Below are positions 25,301 through 38,675 of a DNA stretch of 64,000 nucleotides, in pieces. Source of the stretch: Pampus argenteus (taxonomy: Eukaryota; Chordata; Actinopteri; Scombriformes; Stromateidae); NCBI GenBank assembly GCA_036937835.1, contig CM072861.1, positions 5,124,001 through 5,188,000 on the forward strand, in the 5' to 3' direction. The translations under genes were made by a program, and so were the position numbers. The notes beneath the pieces were generated by a model. It saw nothing but the letters and a program-made list of their open reading frames with translations, was not told the DNA's origin and did no database searches. Position 1 is the stretch's first letter, and the number at the start of each line of letters is the position of its first letter.

Positions 25301-26469
25301 GTGTGATTAATAATGCATATTGACACTAATATCTTAATCACAGTATTGGCTACAATCACACTACTGTGTGCATGTAAACGTAGCCATGTGTGCATGAATG
25401 ACAGAATTGTAAGTAATCATTAACCAGCCACTATTTATGACCTTGCTCTTGCTTAATTACCTTGCTGCGCATTGCGTTCTCTTGTGCTTATGATAATGTT
25501 GTCTAAGTTGCCTTCAAAGCAAAAAATTTGAAACCCATTGACATGTGACGCTGATTTCTTCCTGTTTATTCCCCCAGTTTGCTCGGCCCTTTGATGTCTG
25601 TCTCTGAGGAAAGCATCTGCCTGAATCTGTGTGCGTATGCAAATCTGTTCACATATAAGATGTGTCTGTCCTTGCAGGTGAGTGGGTCTTTGTGTATGTG
25701 TGTGTGTGTTTTTCTGCGCAGAAAGTAGGAAAATTAGCTTGTAGCTCATGTTCACAGATGGTACCTGTCACTGTAAAGCCTGTTCGTTATTGTGTGAGCA
25801 CGGCATACTCTGAAAATGAACCATAAATGAACCATAAATTAGCATTATCTCTCTCAGCAGCAGCAACATAACAACCAACAACTTTTTATTTCTTTCTGTT
25901 CGCTCTGACTTCCTTCTAATTCTCTCGTCTCTCAAACTTTATTTGCTTCTTCTCCTAAATTTCCCCCACAGCATTTAAGCTCTGTTGTTCTTTCCTGGTC
26001 TCCGTCATGTGTAATTGGTATTAATACGCAATAGATATATATTATTGTCACATTAGTGCAGAGTTAGAAAGTTCAGCGTGTCTAAAGTATTGATAGGTTT
26101 CCCTGGGTTTTTTCTGGTGTCTGTGTCACACTGTTGTGTTTTGGTGGCATGCAGAGTGAGAAGTGTTCTTTTCCCAGCCATGCTGATGTAGCCCATTGCG
26201 AACTGACTCTCACATTCTTACAGCTTTCTTGGTGGCTAATTTTCTTCGATTATGGCATGTTTTGAATATGAAGAGATGCTCTCCTGCTTTATCATACCAA
26301 AAAAAAAAAACCCTGCAATTTCTATTTTTTTTACCAATCCTTGGAACCTGACAAGATGACTCACTGCATCGCTTTTATGTCTGGAGATAAAAAGGAGCAC
26401 AGAAGAGTGAAGCATGAACTCAGAGAAATGCTGAGGACATGCAAGGCCAATTATTAGGTCGCCCAACTG
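22321..26469. other. long non-coding stretch
   Basis: AT-rich DNA with TG microsatellite patches (about 24,166-24,183 and 25,698-25,711) and an A run at about 24,535-24,549. The minus-strand frame of about 134 codons at 23,001-23,405 has no recognisable domain. No RNA gene was seen. Confidence 0.4.
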
Positions 26470-26479
26470 TGACTACAGG

Positions 26480-26725
26480 CCAGGTAAAGAGGCAGCTGGA
26501 AAGGCCCTGATGGCATCACACCCAGGATCCTGAAGACCTGCGCCAACCAGCTGTCTTGTGTACTGGGACATCTGTACAACCTGAGCCTGAGTCAGCAGAA
26601 AGTTCCGAGGATCACTTTCTTTGATTTCTCCAGTGCTTTCAACACTATTCAACCTCTGCTACTGGGTGAGAAGCTGCGGGTGATGGGTGTTGACAACCCA
26701 ATGATCTCCTGTGTGCACAACTAAT
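26480..26725 (+). mobile_element. LINE RT fragment
   Basis: The + strand reads GPDGITPRILKTCANQL, then, after a deletion, FFDFSSAFNTIQPLLLGEKL, the fingers/palm order of CR1/L2-group RT. Frame breaks are present and both ends are truncated. Confidence 0.65.
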
Positions 26726-26789
26726 GTAAACAAGTGTTAGTGGAAAGTGAACCAATGAATAGATAATGAAATGCAGGTCAGGGATCAGG

Positions 26790-27070
26790 GACTCATTTTC
26801 ATTTTATCTTTTGACTGCATGGGGAAGAAAGCTTCTCTTCAACCTTCAGCCCGTGCCTTTAGGCTGCAGAGTCGTCCTGATCTCAGTAGCCTAAACTTAT
26901 GGTTGTGAGGGTGTGTAGGATCCTTCATTATTTGTTTTGCTTCACAGGGCTTCACAGTCCTGGACTGTAAAGCCCTACAGAGGATGACAGAATGCCCTCA
27001 GGAATGCCCTCTATGGAGTCTGTGTAGAGTGTTTTGAGGACTGCTAGTGGGAGTGCCTGAGATGGTACAG
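26790..27070 (-). mobile_element. LINE 3'-part remnant
   Basis: GGGGAAGAAAGCTTCTCTTC, CTTTAGGCTGCAGAGTCGTC and related phrases resemble the minus-strand C-terminal/3' UTR part of the LINE at 38.7-39.0 kb (compare GGGAAGAAGCTGTTCCTCAG there). Highly decayed. Confidence 0.4.
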
Positions 27071-27159
27071 GAGCTGGCTAGGCTTTTTAAATTATCTTCT
27101 CTATATGGTTTGAGAAGGACAGGTTAAGCCTCAATCCCAGGTACTTCACTATTATGTAG

Positions 27160-27560
27160 TAAATCATTGCTAAGTAACAATCTACTGTTATCTAAAGAAA
27201 ACCTCCAGATACTTTCATTTACCTGGTCTACAGTAAATAGCCATATCACAGGTTTCCACCTGGTCGCCTGGACACACAGTATGTCTACCTTACTCTTCTG
27301 CATAATGTCAACCAACTCACTACCTTTTCCCGTCATAGTTTTAACATTCAAAGTCCCTAATCTCAGCCCTAAACTCCTGGTCTCCTCTTATCTCTCTTCC
27401 AAGAAACATACCTTCCTCCTCTCCTTCTTCGACCAACAGTAGTCTAATTTCCACCGGCACCCTGTAGGTGAACAGCACAGATGGCCATCGTTATTAACCC
27501 AGGGTCACTTTTATTCCAGTACATTCCTGATGGCGGTAATCTCTGCAGTTAAACTTTGTC
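27160..27560 (-). mobile_element. LINE 5'/endonuclease fragment (RTE-like)
   Basis: The minus strand reads LNVKTMTGKGSELVDIMQKS followed by KVDILCVQATRWK, the N-terminus of an apurinic endonuclease domain as found in RTE-type LINEs (usual form: VDILCVQETRWK, where E is catalytic). Here the catalytic Glu is Ala and the frame ends soon after, so the fragment is dead. Confidence 0.6.
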
Positions 27561-27739
27561 TGCATAGCACAAGGAGGTGTGTAGCCACATTTCTTTTCAA
27601 ATTTCTTCAGCCTAGTTATGTAACCTGAGCCATCACTGCATTTATTTATTTTTTAATCATCTGCAACTACATTTTATTGTATCTTGTACAATAAACTTAA
27701 TTTTCCTCGTACTCCTCCCAGAACCTGCACTTCCCTCCA

Positions 27740-28020
27740 CAGCTGCCCTGCATCATGCTTGTTAACCCTGTTTTGCTCCCTGTGTTTTCCTCAGCCAATC
27801 AGCTCCTTGCTTGTGTTCCTGCTTACTCACCTGTATCCTATTAACTGATTAGTTCTGTTTGTATTTCAGCCCCGGTTTTCAGTTCTGTCCTGTTTGGTTC
27901 TGTTAATTCTGTCTGTGCCGTGGTACCAAATTTGCCGGTTTTTGCTTGTCTGCACACTGAAATAAAGAATTATTTTCTTTAGTACTTATTGACTGCCTGT
28001 TGTTCTCTGGGTCCACGTGC
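27740..28020 (+). repeat. LTR-like repeat
   Basis: C/T-rich DNA with CAATCAGCTCC, an AATAAAG at about 27,960 and a closing phrase GTTGTTCTCTGGGTCCACGTG, as in the 3' part of Gypsy-type LTRs in fish. The boundaries are not clear. Confidence 0.4.
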
Positions 28021-29850
28021 AAAGCAAACTGCATTTTTAATGTTTTTGTTTAATGTATAAAAAAACATTCTGTACTTTATCTTTGCTATTTAGCATATAT
28101 CCAAACTATTTTTGTTTTTCAAAATCATAGAAAGTCCATGTTTAACTGCAGTGTGAATAATGGCAGACTTAGACTTATGTGACAAAAGTATAGGAAATAT
28201 CAATTAGGTGTGTTTTTATGAGTAAGTGTGCTTACTGCTGCAGTGTGCCCTTTGTGTTGCTCTCTGGCCATGTTAATGACATTTCATGCTGAGGAGGGAG
28301 AATTACATTCCAGCCTATTTAATTGTATGCAAAGTTTGCAAGCCAGATGGCTGGAGTTAATGGAGAATTCTTTATGTACCTTATAATCAAAGAGACAGTA
28401 TTAAATGTGTATTGCTGGACAGACATTTGCTTGCTATATGCTTCAGTATTTAAGGGACAAAAATGTATAGACTGAGCTGGAATCATTAAAGAAGTGACAA
28501 TTAAGTACAGATGATTAAAATTTCATATTTATACCTCAAACCATATATTTTATTGTGCATCTGGTCAAAGGCGATGTCTGCTGTCGTTCGAAGTTAATTT
28601 CATATTCAATGAAGGTCAAAAGATATCAGCCTACAGTGGATATTTTGATTGAAATTTCTGGGCAAAGTGTGACAACATTCAGTCTTCTTTTTAGCTCTTT
28701 GGTCTCCACCTAACCCAAGGGAAATTATCTTGGCTTGTCTCAGCTACTAAATGCTATACCATAGTCAGATTATAATTCTCTGTGGGATAATTACTCTTTA
28801 CACATTATACATACATTTATTAACATAAACAAACAATGAGTGTGGCTTTAAGTGAGATATTTTTGTTTTCCATTTTGGGCACCCACTTTTTGAAACTACC
28901 AAGTGCATCTTAAAGTGTATCACCCCTCTTAATACAGCTAATACACAAAATGTATGATGGAGATGGGGAAAAATTGAGAAACCTCCATTACTGGCATTCA
29001 GTTTTTATGAAGTGTACCATTTACTTTCAGGAAAAAAATGACAAAGATTTTTGTCTTATCTCTTCCTGTCAATCATCCCTCCTCCACTGCAACTTTGTCA
29101 AATGTCAGCGAGCAGAGAGCAGGCCATGGGCTATTACTGGTATTCACCACTGACATGAAGAACACACTCACATGTACAAACATCGAAAAACAAGCACACA
29201 CAGGAACATAGATTGACAGCCATACTTCTGAACCTATGTGGACAAATGTTGTGGCATATATACAGATGGGAAGAGTTATTTTCTGATAGATGCTGATGGG
29301 GTAATCCAGTTTCACACTGTTCTGAGAAAACACACCTACAGAAAGATCTGTTTTTTAAAGCAAGTTTTTTTGTTTTATTTTTAGGACAGAAAGACATTAG
29401 ATATGTGAGATATTCTACTCAACTCAGTAGGACTCTTCCATGTGAGAGACCGCAAAATTACACATTTATTAATTGAAATTGAATATTAAATAAGAGTTCT
29501 TAAAAGCATTCTGCAAGCGTTAGAAATATATTTGTTGTTGGGCCTAGTCTCCATCAAAGCAAAAGCATTATTTTAAAAGCAGAGGTAACTGGGGGGAAAT
29601 CAACAGTTATCAAAGTAATGAAGCATTGAAATTATCACAAAAACAAAGCCCTAGTAAGTCTTGCGAGGAAAAAAAAAGTTACAGAAGGTAGGAAAATCTT
29701 AATGAATGCAGGTTTTTTTTAATTTTTATTTTTTTTTTATTTTTTTTTAATTTAAAACAGCATTCAGTTATGCTGTCATCTCTTGGGGCCAGCATAACAA
29801 GCTATAAACAAAACATTGACACAATGAAAATTTGATCAAACAGCTGCCTA
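28021..29850. other. non-coding, no feature recognised
   Basis: AT-rich, with poly-T/A patches around 29,711-29,757. The overlapping short frames at 28,950-29,400 have no recognisable content. Confidence 0.4.
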
Positions 29851-29861
29851 TTTACTCATTC

Positions 29862-30590
29862 AGTGATGCCAGTGGACTGCAATTGGTTTAGGAGGATGGA
29901 GTGGTTGACAGTTTCAAAGGCAAGGAGGGAGCCAGAGTCAGAGGAGAGCAGGAGGTCATTGGTGACTATAAGTAGAGCTGTTTCTGTGCTGTGGTGGGTT
30001 CTGAAGCCGGATTGAAAAGTTTCATACAGGTTATTGGACAGAAGGTGTTTTTTGAGTTGTGTTGCAATGGCTCTTTCTGATTGTAGCAATCTTAAGTGAT
30101 GAAGGGACAGTGCCAGAGGTAAGAGAGGAGAGGTGTAGCAGGCTTTGATGAGTCCAGAGGGCATGGGGTCCAGGGGAGAGGTGGGTGTCTTCATGGTGGA
30201 GAGTATTTTGTAGAGGTCCACTGTGGATATGGGTGAGAAAGTAGAGAGCTGGTGGTCAGAGGATGAGGGAAAAGTGGGTTCTGAGAGAGGAAGTGACAGC
30301 ATGGATGTGTGGATGTTCTCTATTTTGGAACTTAAGAATGAAATGAGATTAATGCATTTCTCCGGGGTGAATGAGGATGAAATGTTGTGTAGTTTGAGGA
30401 GTGTGTTGTGTGAAACAGAGCGCGTGGGTTTGAAGATCCAGAGTGAATGACAGCAGAGTAGTAGACGGAGCGGGCTTTGTTCTGTGCACTTTTGTAAAGA
30501 AGCATATGATCTTTGTAGGTGTGAGCGTGTACGGTGAGTCACGAATGCAGTTTTGGTGAGGCAGCTTTTAGTTTTAATGCTCCTACCCAC
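29862..30590 (-). mobile_element. LINE RT fragment (L2/Rex-like)
   Basis: The minus-strand frame of about 244 codons reads through LSTMKTPTSPLDPMPSGLIK, then LKKHLLSNNLYETFQSGFR, HHSTETALLIVTNDLLLSSD and FETVNHSILLNQLQSTGI. This is the order of RT blocks 1-3 of an L2/CR1-group LINE. A deletion removed the usual LLDLSAAFD start of block 3, and the polymerase box YADD is absent. The copy is truncated at both ends. Confidence 0.75.
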
Positions 30591-30690
30591 TGGAACAGTC
30601 TGATGAGGAACTGAGAGAAGCTGAAAGTATTAAGACTCACCTATTTAGTGGGGGTTTTTTTAATCTTTATTTCAGTAGTGCATTAGCTTT
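30540..30690 (+). mobile_element. LINE C-terminal remnant
   Basis: The + strand reads AASFSFNAPTHWNSL and, a little later, KTHLFSGGF, the usual last residues of another LINE ORF2 (consensus style: APxLWNSLP...FKxxLKTxLF). It lies next to, and in opposite orientation to, the fragment at 29,862-30,590. Confidence 0.45.
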
Positions 30691-32097
30691 AAATTGTTTC
30701 AAATTGTTATTTCACAGTTTACATTCTTCCTGTCAGTCATCTGTGAAGCACTTGTACTGCAATTGTACCGCAAGTAGAGTGAATCAATTAGTTTTCACCA
30801 ATGATTGAAGGGTACAGTCTGGCTGTTAGTGTCACCATCAACCAGTGATGGAATGGTGATGTTACTGCTTTATGCAATGTACTTTAAATCAATACTTTAA
30901 ACCATTAAGTGAAAATACATTCTTTGAAAAGATAATCCTGAGAAGAATATCCTGAGTGGTACAGTATTTGTACAGTCATGAAACCATAATACATTCATTT
31001 TTCTCTTTTGGAATTTTTACATGTTACTGTATGTATAGAGCAAATCTGTATGCTGTAGAGTAGAAAAAACAAAACAAAACAAAACATGCAATTAATTTTA
31101 GCTGGATATCATTGTTAATGATTTGAAAACTCTCTGCTTCTCCTTTCTTTCTCCAATCACAGAGGTCCAATCAGGAAACATAACCTGCGTGGGTAAACAG
31201 GGCTTTTGGAGACAGCTGTTTTAGTAATTAAATTCAGATTTCACATAAAAGTGGAATCTCCACAGCTGCCTCAAGTGTATTCTGCTGTTTCTTTAAGTAA
31301 CAGAGTGGTATCTTCTTATTGAAGTCAAATAAACTACTAAATTATCTTAGTGCAGTCAGAGTTTAAACCCTGTCTCTCAGACATTTCCTCCATGTCCTCA
31401 TATCATCCCTGCTTCCAGCGGCCCTGTGTGGCTGCTCCTGTATTATTCAGCATGGCAGTCATCCTTATGTCTCTCTCTGACATGTCTTTTAACAGGGGGC
31501 CTTATTAGGCTGCTCAGAGATGGAATCCCCTCCTGCATGATTATATACTTTTCTTCAACACTGCAATGCATCTGCAAAGCTACCTAACTTATTTTTTCTC
31601 TTTTTCTTTTCAGTCTCCCTCTCTCTCATAGGTATTTATCTTTTGTCCTTGGTCTATTCCCTTCTTATGTCATTCTTATGCTCTTATGATTTTCACATTA
31701 AGTTCCCTTTCCTCTCTTCTCTGCTCGTCTTTGCCCTTTTAGCTATGTTGAAATCCAGCTGTCAAATAAATTTTTGAGCAAACCTTTGAAACGGAGACCT
31801 AAATAAAGAACAAATTAATGTGCATTTATTAGCTGTCTGTCTGTGTGGAAGCAACTAAGTAAGACTCGATTGTAGAACTATGTCAGAATACAGCGATTCT
31901 CTTTGATCTGAAGAAAGACATCAGAAGCCAAGCTAATGCAAGTGCAAGCACAGGCAAGAGACCCTAACTGTACACTTCATGCGTGGGGACTTCAGGTCTG
32001 TCAGCTGATGGAAAGAGTAGGGTCTCCTGGTGTCAAATGTGTTACTTCCTTTGGAGGTCTAGAATTGCAGATCTCCTCCATTAGCTTCCTTTTTTGT
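30691..32097. other. no gene recognised
   Basis: AT-rich DNA, then a C/T-rich stretch (31,600-31,740). No exon was identified. Confidence 0.4.
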
Positions 32098-32850
32098 TTA
32101 TTTATTTTCTTCTCCATTTAACCAAAGTAGTGACTGAGAAGGAATGGGCGGGGAAGGGGGGGTGGTGGTGTCATGGCTGTCACAGGTTTGATGAGTCACG
32201 GGGCATGACTGAACCTGGTGTGGAGTGCAAATAACGAGAGCCTCAGTTTTGCTGCTGTTTATCTGGAGGACATTTGTGCTCATCCAGGCCTTTAGGATTT
32301 CAAGGATTCAAGGATTTTTTTTTATTGTCATTACAACACATGTAAACATGGGATGTAACGAAATTGGTTTCCCCTGGTCCTGGAGCAGCCCAATAAAGAG
32401 GGCTTGACCCCAGGAGCACGAGAAGCCGCTGCACTGTTGCCGCTGCACTGTGCTCCTTAATACAGGCGTTTAAGCATGACATGGCTACAGAAGGACTTGG
32501 GGCAGTTTTGATATACAGCTGGGTGTCATCAGCATAGCAATGAAAAGGCATCCCATGTCATGTCATGTCATGCCCATGACATATCCAAGGCGTACCTTGT
32601 AAAGGATATTGAAACCACCTTGTGGTTGGACACACCCAGATCATAGACCTGTAGGCTATTGATGGGGGCAGAGTCAGTGATTACAAGGTCAAGAGTGTTC
32701 CCCCTGGTAGTAGAAACATGAGTAGCGACATGAACATGCTGCATCAGGCCAAGACACTCAATCACACTCAATTTCTCTGCAAAATGACAAGAGGGGTTGC
32801 AGACATGCATAACAATGACAATGGCAGAGTTTGGTGAGGAGGTCACAAAT
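32098..32850 (-). mobile_element. LINE fragment interrupted by a smaller LINE derivative
   Basis: The minus strand reads NTLDLVITDSAPINSL, and so on (end of the endonuclease domain), at 32,640-32,700. A deletion follows, then MPFHCYADDTQLYIKTAPSP (RT box YADD) at 32,500-32,551. After the insertion at 32,290-32,455 comes MSTNVLQINSSKTEALVICT at 32,225-32,283. The order fits an L2/Rex-type LINE ORF2 with internal deletions. Confidence 0.7.
32290..32455 (-). mobile_element. internally deleted LINE derivative (5' end joined to 3' end)
   Basis: The left part (TTGTCATTACAACACATGTA, then AACATGGGATGTAACGAAAT) matches the 3' end of the LINE at 38,690-38,740. The right part (AAGAGGGCTTGACCCCAGGA, then GCACGAGAAGCCGCTGCACT) matches its 5' end at 41,694-41,733. 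Nothing of ORF2 remains. Flanks CAGGCCTTTA and CAGGCGTTTA look like an imperfect target-site duplication. Confidence 0.75.
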
Positions 32851-32904
32851 CATTTTTCATTTGTTGTTGGTTGTCTGGTGTGTGTCTTAACATCAGCTAT
32901 TTCA

Positions 32905-32957
32905 GCCACTTGCACAGACACACACATAAACACACACAAACACACACACACACAAAC
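32905..32957. repeat. CA-rich microsatellite
   Basis: Imperfect CACA/CACATAAA repeats. Confidence 0.8.
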
Positions 32958-34496
32958 CATTACCCCTATAACACGTTACCCCTCTTTTGATTACTTTCAC
33001 AGCAGTACGTTGTATTTGTAAAATCCATATTCCCCAACACACAAGCAGCTTCCCCAACTGAGGAATGATAGGAAGCCTGTCTGTTTTTTACTAAAAGGTT
33101 GCTACATACTGAAGGACAAGGTGGGAACACAGCATTGAAATCAAATCAAGTCAAGTCTAGTCAGCGATGTTAGTCTCTTAAGTATAAAACAGCATTATTT
33201 AATACTTTGGCTGCTGTTCCTGATGCATACTCTTTGGAACACCACCAGAGTTGAAATGTCTGGGAAATCTTAATTTTTGTGAAGCACAAGCACATTATTT
33301 GAAGTGTATTGTACCAAACCTCATGAAACTCATAGACTAAGAATTCAGACATTTAAAAAGTCTGCATTCATCCAAAAAAAACCAAAAAAAACAATAAGTA
33401 TAATGCTTGTTTGTGCTGGTTTCCACATTGCTAAACTGCGGTATGTGAATCGGCACATGCAACCTTTCCTCCCTAAAATGATGGCTAAATACATCAAGAA
33501 AAATAATCAGTGTTAATCAATGGAGGATGGTACACCACTTCTATATGGCCTCTGAAAGTAAACCTTATTGCATTGTCTTTGCCAACTTTGAAAAGAGGCC
33601 GCACAGATAGTGGTTTTAATATGTCGCTGTAACTCACCTTTCTTTAGTACAATCTTTTCTTAATGCCAGACAGTTCTTTTTAAATATGATGATGGTAGGC
33701 AGATGCTGGGGACATCAGATGTAAATTAAATAAAGCAGTTGTGTGAGGAGAGCAAAGCAAGTGCTCATAATTTCAAGTGCAACTGTCACTTTGTCTGCAC
33801 TAATTGAGGCAGAATTTATCACAGCAATAATGCTGTCAGTCCAAACTGCTCATACAGCTTCAACTATCTTTGGATGGTACATTTTTAAAGGAGCATCTAC
33901 ATAATGTGGTAAATATAGTTTAACTGCCAACATTGTGATAAACTCTTCCAAATACAAGAGGTCATATCTATGTGGCTCTGAATAGTTTGATTAATTGGAC
34001 CTTTAATGTTTCTTGTCTGTCATTCCTCTAAGTGGGGACAAGATGTGAGAATTCAGACATAAACAGAGGTATTTCAGCATCTAATTTATAGCAGGAACAT
34101 GTAATCTCAGAGTAGTGATAAACATGCTGTTTTATATCACCCCAGGTTCACCTTTACAATAAAATATCAACCATTTTGAAGTGAATGGAGCAGTAAATGA
34201 GCATTAACTCTCTACAACAGTGCAAAAATAACTAAACCTATAATGGGCACACATTCATTTTAGTGAAGTCGACATGGCGACTGAGGGGGAAAATGCAGAC
34301 TCAAAGTAAAGTCTGCGAGGAGAAAGGAAAACAGACTTTGAGTGGAAAATATTCCAGACTTCAAATCATCAGATTCAGTGATTCATGAGATTCGGTGAGT
34401 AGAGCCGTTCGTGACAGGGTTGGGGTGCGGCCGGACGATGGTCGCCCCTCTCCTATCTCGCACCGCATGTTTGTGGAGAACCTGGTGCTAAATCAC
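32958..34496. other. no gene recognised
   Basis: AT-rich non-coding DNA. A GC-richer patch at 34,400-34,490 immediately precedes the 79-bp repeat and may belong to the same element. Confidence 0.4.
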
Positions 34497-34574
34497 TTGC
34501 AGATGACCTGATTCTGGGTCAGGGTTTCGTACGTAGTAGAGCAGCTCCCTCGCTGCAATCTATTGAAAGTCAGC
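34497..34574 (+). repeat. 79-bp interspersed repeat, copy 2
   Basis: It is the counterpart of the minus-strand copy at 5,377-5,455, beginning TTGCAGATGACCTGATTCTG. The similarity ends at the same points in both copies, so this is the shared core of a longer decayed repeat. Confidence 0.7.
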
Positions 34575-35029
34575 CCTTGATCCAAGCTTTTGAAAAAAAG
34601 GTCAAGTGTTAATTCATCCAAAAAGGATTCAAGAGCTAGTTCCACACAAGTTACATTGAAATTAATCATAACCATTAACATGAGGATGGGTGAGGGAGCT
34701 CTGTGAGTGAAAACATGTAAAGACAATAAAACTCTTGTCTCAGTCTTCATAAATGCAATCTATCAGTGTGTTAATTGTAATTAGATTCCATGAGACTCAT
34801 GCTTTTGACACCTTTCACACTTTTCTCATGTAGTGAAAAACAATGTGAGAAATATACACATTGTAATTTATTCTCATACATGCTGCTCAGAGTAATCTCA
34901 GTCATTGACTCTTCTGGTGAGAGTGAGATATTATGGTTACTTGGATGCTCTGTGACTCTGAAACTTTCTCACGATTCTCCGGTTTTAAGGTTAGTAAACC
35001 TATTAAAAGTAAGCAAAGTCGGCTACTTC

Positions 35030-35040
<11 letters not shown>

Positions 35041-35112
<72 letters not shown>
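35041..35112. repeat. (CT)n then (AT)n compound microsatellite
   Basis: About 17 CT units are followed by about 18 AT units. Confidence 0.95.
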
Positions 35113-35116
<4 letters not shown>

Positions 35117-37380
35117 ATTTTACATTTTTGGTTTAACATTATACAGGGATGCTATTTCTTGAACCAATCCAAGAGGTATTGTGGTTACAATAGTTCACTA
35201 ACCAGCACAATTAAATCCCAAATTTCTGGTGTGACCATGCCTTTAAACTAGCAGACCCACAAGTCTTTACCACGATGAACAACAGAAGGCAGAAATACAC
35301 ATCAAACACACACAAAGAAACAACAGCTTTAACAATCCTGATGGCACCTTCGCCCAAATAAAGTTTCTGACCTCCCTATGAACTCTCTTTCTTTGTGTGG
35401 CAAGACATGTCACGCAAGCAACACTTCGATGTCTCCTCAGTTATACACTGCCATGTGGCTGCAGCATCCACAGTCTGACTGAGATAATGTTTATCTCAAC
35501 TCCTTCTCTCTTCCCATTATTCCAGATTGTCCGCTATTAACCATCTAATTATGTTTAAAATGTCGCCAACTGAAAAGAATAAACTCATTATATGCTAACT
35601 GAAGAGTGCCAGTGTTGCAACAACAGAAATAGAATTATCAAGATGGCACAAAAGTATGCCATCCATCATGATATGTTTGTTTGTATACTGTGCAGCTCAA
35701 AAAATCTCTGACAATCGAAAAAACGAGGATTACATTTTTACAGAAAGTTCAAAGTCAATGTGTAAGTCAAGCATACTGTATAAAAAATACAACTAAATGT
35801 GTTGCACCATATGTATTTCTTAGCATATATTATAAAAAAAGAAAAGTAATGCAGGTTTAAATAATACTATTTGCGTACTTATGAATATAGATAGTGACCA
35901 CACATTATGCAGGGGAAAGTATTGAAGTTTTCATTGCACTCTGACTTGTGAGTGTAAATTGTTGTTCCTTAAGCTCTTAAATGGAAGTTATGGCCTAAAG
36001 TGAACAATCATTTGTTTACTGAGACCTTTTTGAGTTCACTATGAACTTGGTGGATACAGGTTTTTACTGCCTCCAAGAAATAGCCCTGTCCTATGACAAA
36101 AACTAATTTAAACTCAACTCACAAACCATGTTTACCTAAACCTTAAAATGTATAAAGTATGTGTGATCTAAACTATGATATTTTCCTAATCCTAACAACG
36201 TGAGTTTTGTACCTAAACCTAACCAGATCATTGTGTTCTCAAAACATAAAATCATAAGCTATTAATGTGTCAACAGTGATTTGTAATGCGTTTTCAGTCA
36301 CATAAACCCACCACATTACCAAACAAACTGTGTTGACTGCTAGAGGGTTTTCCCAGAATGCCAGTAGTGGCCTTGTGAAGCTGTTGACAATTTTCTTGAT
36401 TGATTATTGCTTTGTTAGATCAAAAACGGTCTGGCAATATAAAACACCAGTATTGTGTATAACATTATGTTGTGAAAAAAAACACACCCCAAAAAGTCAA
36501 TTTAGAGTGATTTTGGTCCCTTTTTAATGGAGTACCATTAGAAGGTTTTTGTGTCTTAAGTATTTGATGCATGGTAACATCTGAGCTCAGGAGTTGTTTG
36601 TTCAGATCAAACCACCACTCAATCCATCCATCCCACACTCCCCACATGCCTCCTACCCATAATCCCTCTGCCAATCATTTTCTCTCACTCTTGCTCCTGT
36701 GTTTGAAATAGCTGTCGAAATCTTAATCTGCCTCCCCTTCCTCTGTCACACCTGTCTCACTGAAGTGAACAGGGAAGCTAAACCCCAACTCTTTCTACCT
36801 GTTGTTCTGTAATCTACCTTCCACATCTCCACTCCAACAGTATCTGTCTTTCACACTCAGTCTCTTTCACACACTTCCTTCCTCTCTGTCTTTTCCCAAC
36901 AGATCTTTTTTTGTAGAAATATCCACCTACTTATAAGATATAAGAGCAGCGCAACAGCTTTACGTATATCTCAATAACAAGATGGCTCCTATCCCTCATA
37001 AAACTGATGATACATGGGAGGAATTTTTGTGGTGGTGTAAATTGGCAGTATTGTCTGAAGCAGGGGAGGGCTTAGTGAAGAACAAAAACACAGTGGTCAG
37101 CCAATTCACCCCTGTCCACTGCATCATGTAATACACCTTATAAACTTTAAGTCCATGCTTTGCTAGTATTCTTAAACAGAGTGAAAGATAGCATGGAGAA
37201 CTGGGAGGAGGAGGACAAGTCATGAAGATGGAACTGACACTTGAGGAAAAAACAGGCAGCAATTTTGCAGCAATCCCAGACAATAATGGTGAAAACAAGG
37301 AGAAGAAAAAAAACCAAAAAAAACTTCCAGCATTACTCAAAAAGAAGAGAAAAAAATAAAAATAACATAAAAGATATATT
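35113..37380. other. non-coding, no feature recognised
   Basis: AT-rich DNA. A C/T-rich segment at 36,600-36,900 has no recognisable exon. Confidence 0.4.
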
Positions 37381-37382
37381 AT

Positions 37383-37900
37383 TGTCAGGACTGTCTAACT
37401 GTGACTCTGGCTGGAGGCTGGGTGTGTGAGTGACAGGTGTGTGGGTATGTTGCTGGTGTGTCCCCATTTGTCCTTCTCCCCAGGTTTCCTGAAGTTTGTG
37501 GGCGTGGCCTCTGGCTCTGACTGTGGCACACCTGCACTCCATCAGCCACCTGATTGACATTCTCCTATCACCGCACACTATTTAAGATCTTCCCATGTCT
37601 CCAGTCCTTGCCGTATTGTTGTGTACCTCTGTATGCGTTGCACTAGCCTAATATTCATTTTGCCTTTTTCAGTCCGAGTTCCATTTGAGACCTTTGTTTT
37701 TGCCCTTAGGAGCTTTGACCTGTTTCCGCTGATATCTTGAACTGTTTGCCAGTCTGTGTTATCCTGTGGATCTGACTCCAACTCTGCCAGTCTCCCCATC
37801 ACACTGTCCACTACAGAGTTTCTTAAAGTTGTGACAATCAACCAGCCTGTGTTTAAAAGACTCCCCCAGGCTCCATTGTACTCCATCAGTAAAGTATGAA
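37383..37900 (+). repeat. LTR-like repeat
   Basis: It starts TGTCAGGACTG and has a CTATTTAAGATC promoter-like box near 37,580, followed by a C/T-rich transcribed-looking part, in the style of fish Gypsy LTRs. I cannot find a clean CA end or polyadenylation signal. Confidence 0.4.
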
Positions 37901-38675
37901 ATCCCACCTCCGCATTTTAAACCTCTTTTCATGCATGAGCTTATATTATTATCATCCCGAGTCAGGATTTATTTATGCGTATTCATTACTCTTAGCCATG
38001 GAAATTCTGTTACATTTATAGTTATACAGTTATAATATTAATATGACCTGAAACATGAATGAAATATAGATCAATCAATCTCAAGAGGCACTCATAGTGG
38101 TCAAAATACAACAAATACATTGAACATTCTTACCTGATAAGTATAGAGTGTAAGTGTCTATGGCAAAACCATTGTGTAATCAAACACAGTCTATATGGTT
38201 TTAATTGTTTATCAGTGTTTGGAATACAACACAAAAAACTGACTGGGAATTCATTTGAGTTTAAAGCTACATCACATTCATAAATGAAGAGCTTTACTAG
38301 AACAATCAGCATTTTGTGTGTTTCATATACAGTGGGGCAAAAAAGTGTTTAGTCAGCCATGAATTGTGCAAGTTCTCCCACTTAAAAAGATGATAGACCT
38401 GTAATTTTCATCATAGGTACACATTAACTATGAGAAACAGAATGAGGAAAAACAAATCCAGAAAATCACATTGTAGGGTTTTTAATGAATTAATTAGTAA
38501 ATTTCAAAGTACTAAAGTTAATATTAATACTTTGTTATATACCCTCTGATGGCAGTGACAGAGGTCAAATGTTTTCTGTAAGTCTTGACAAGGTTTTTCA
38601 CACACTGTTGCTGGTATTTAGGCCCATTCCATGCTCATCTTGTGATGTTTTGGGGCTGTTTCTAGGCCACACAGT

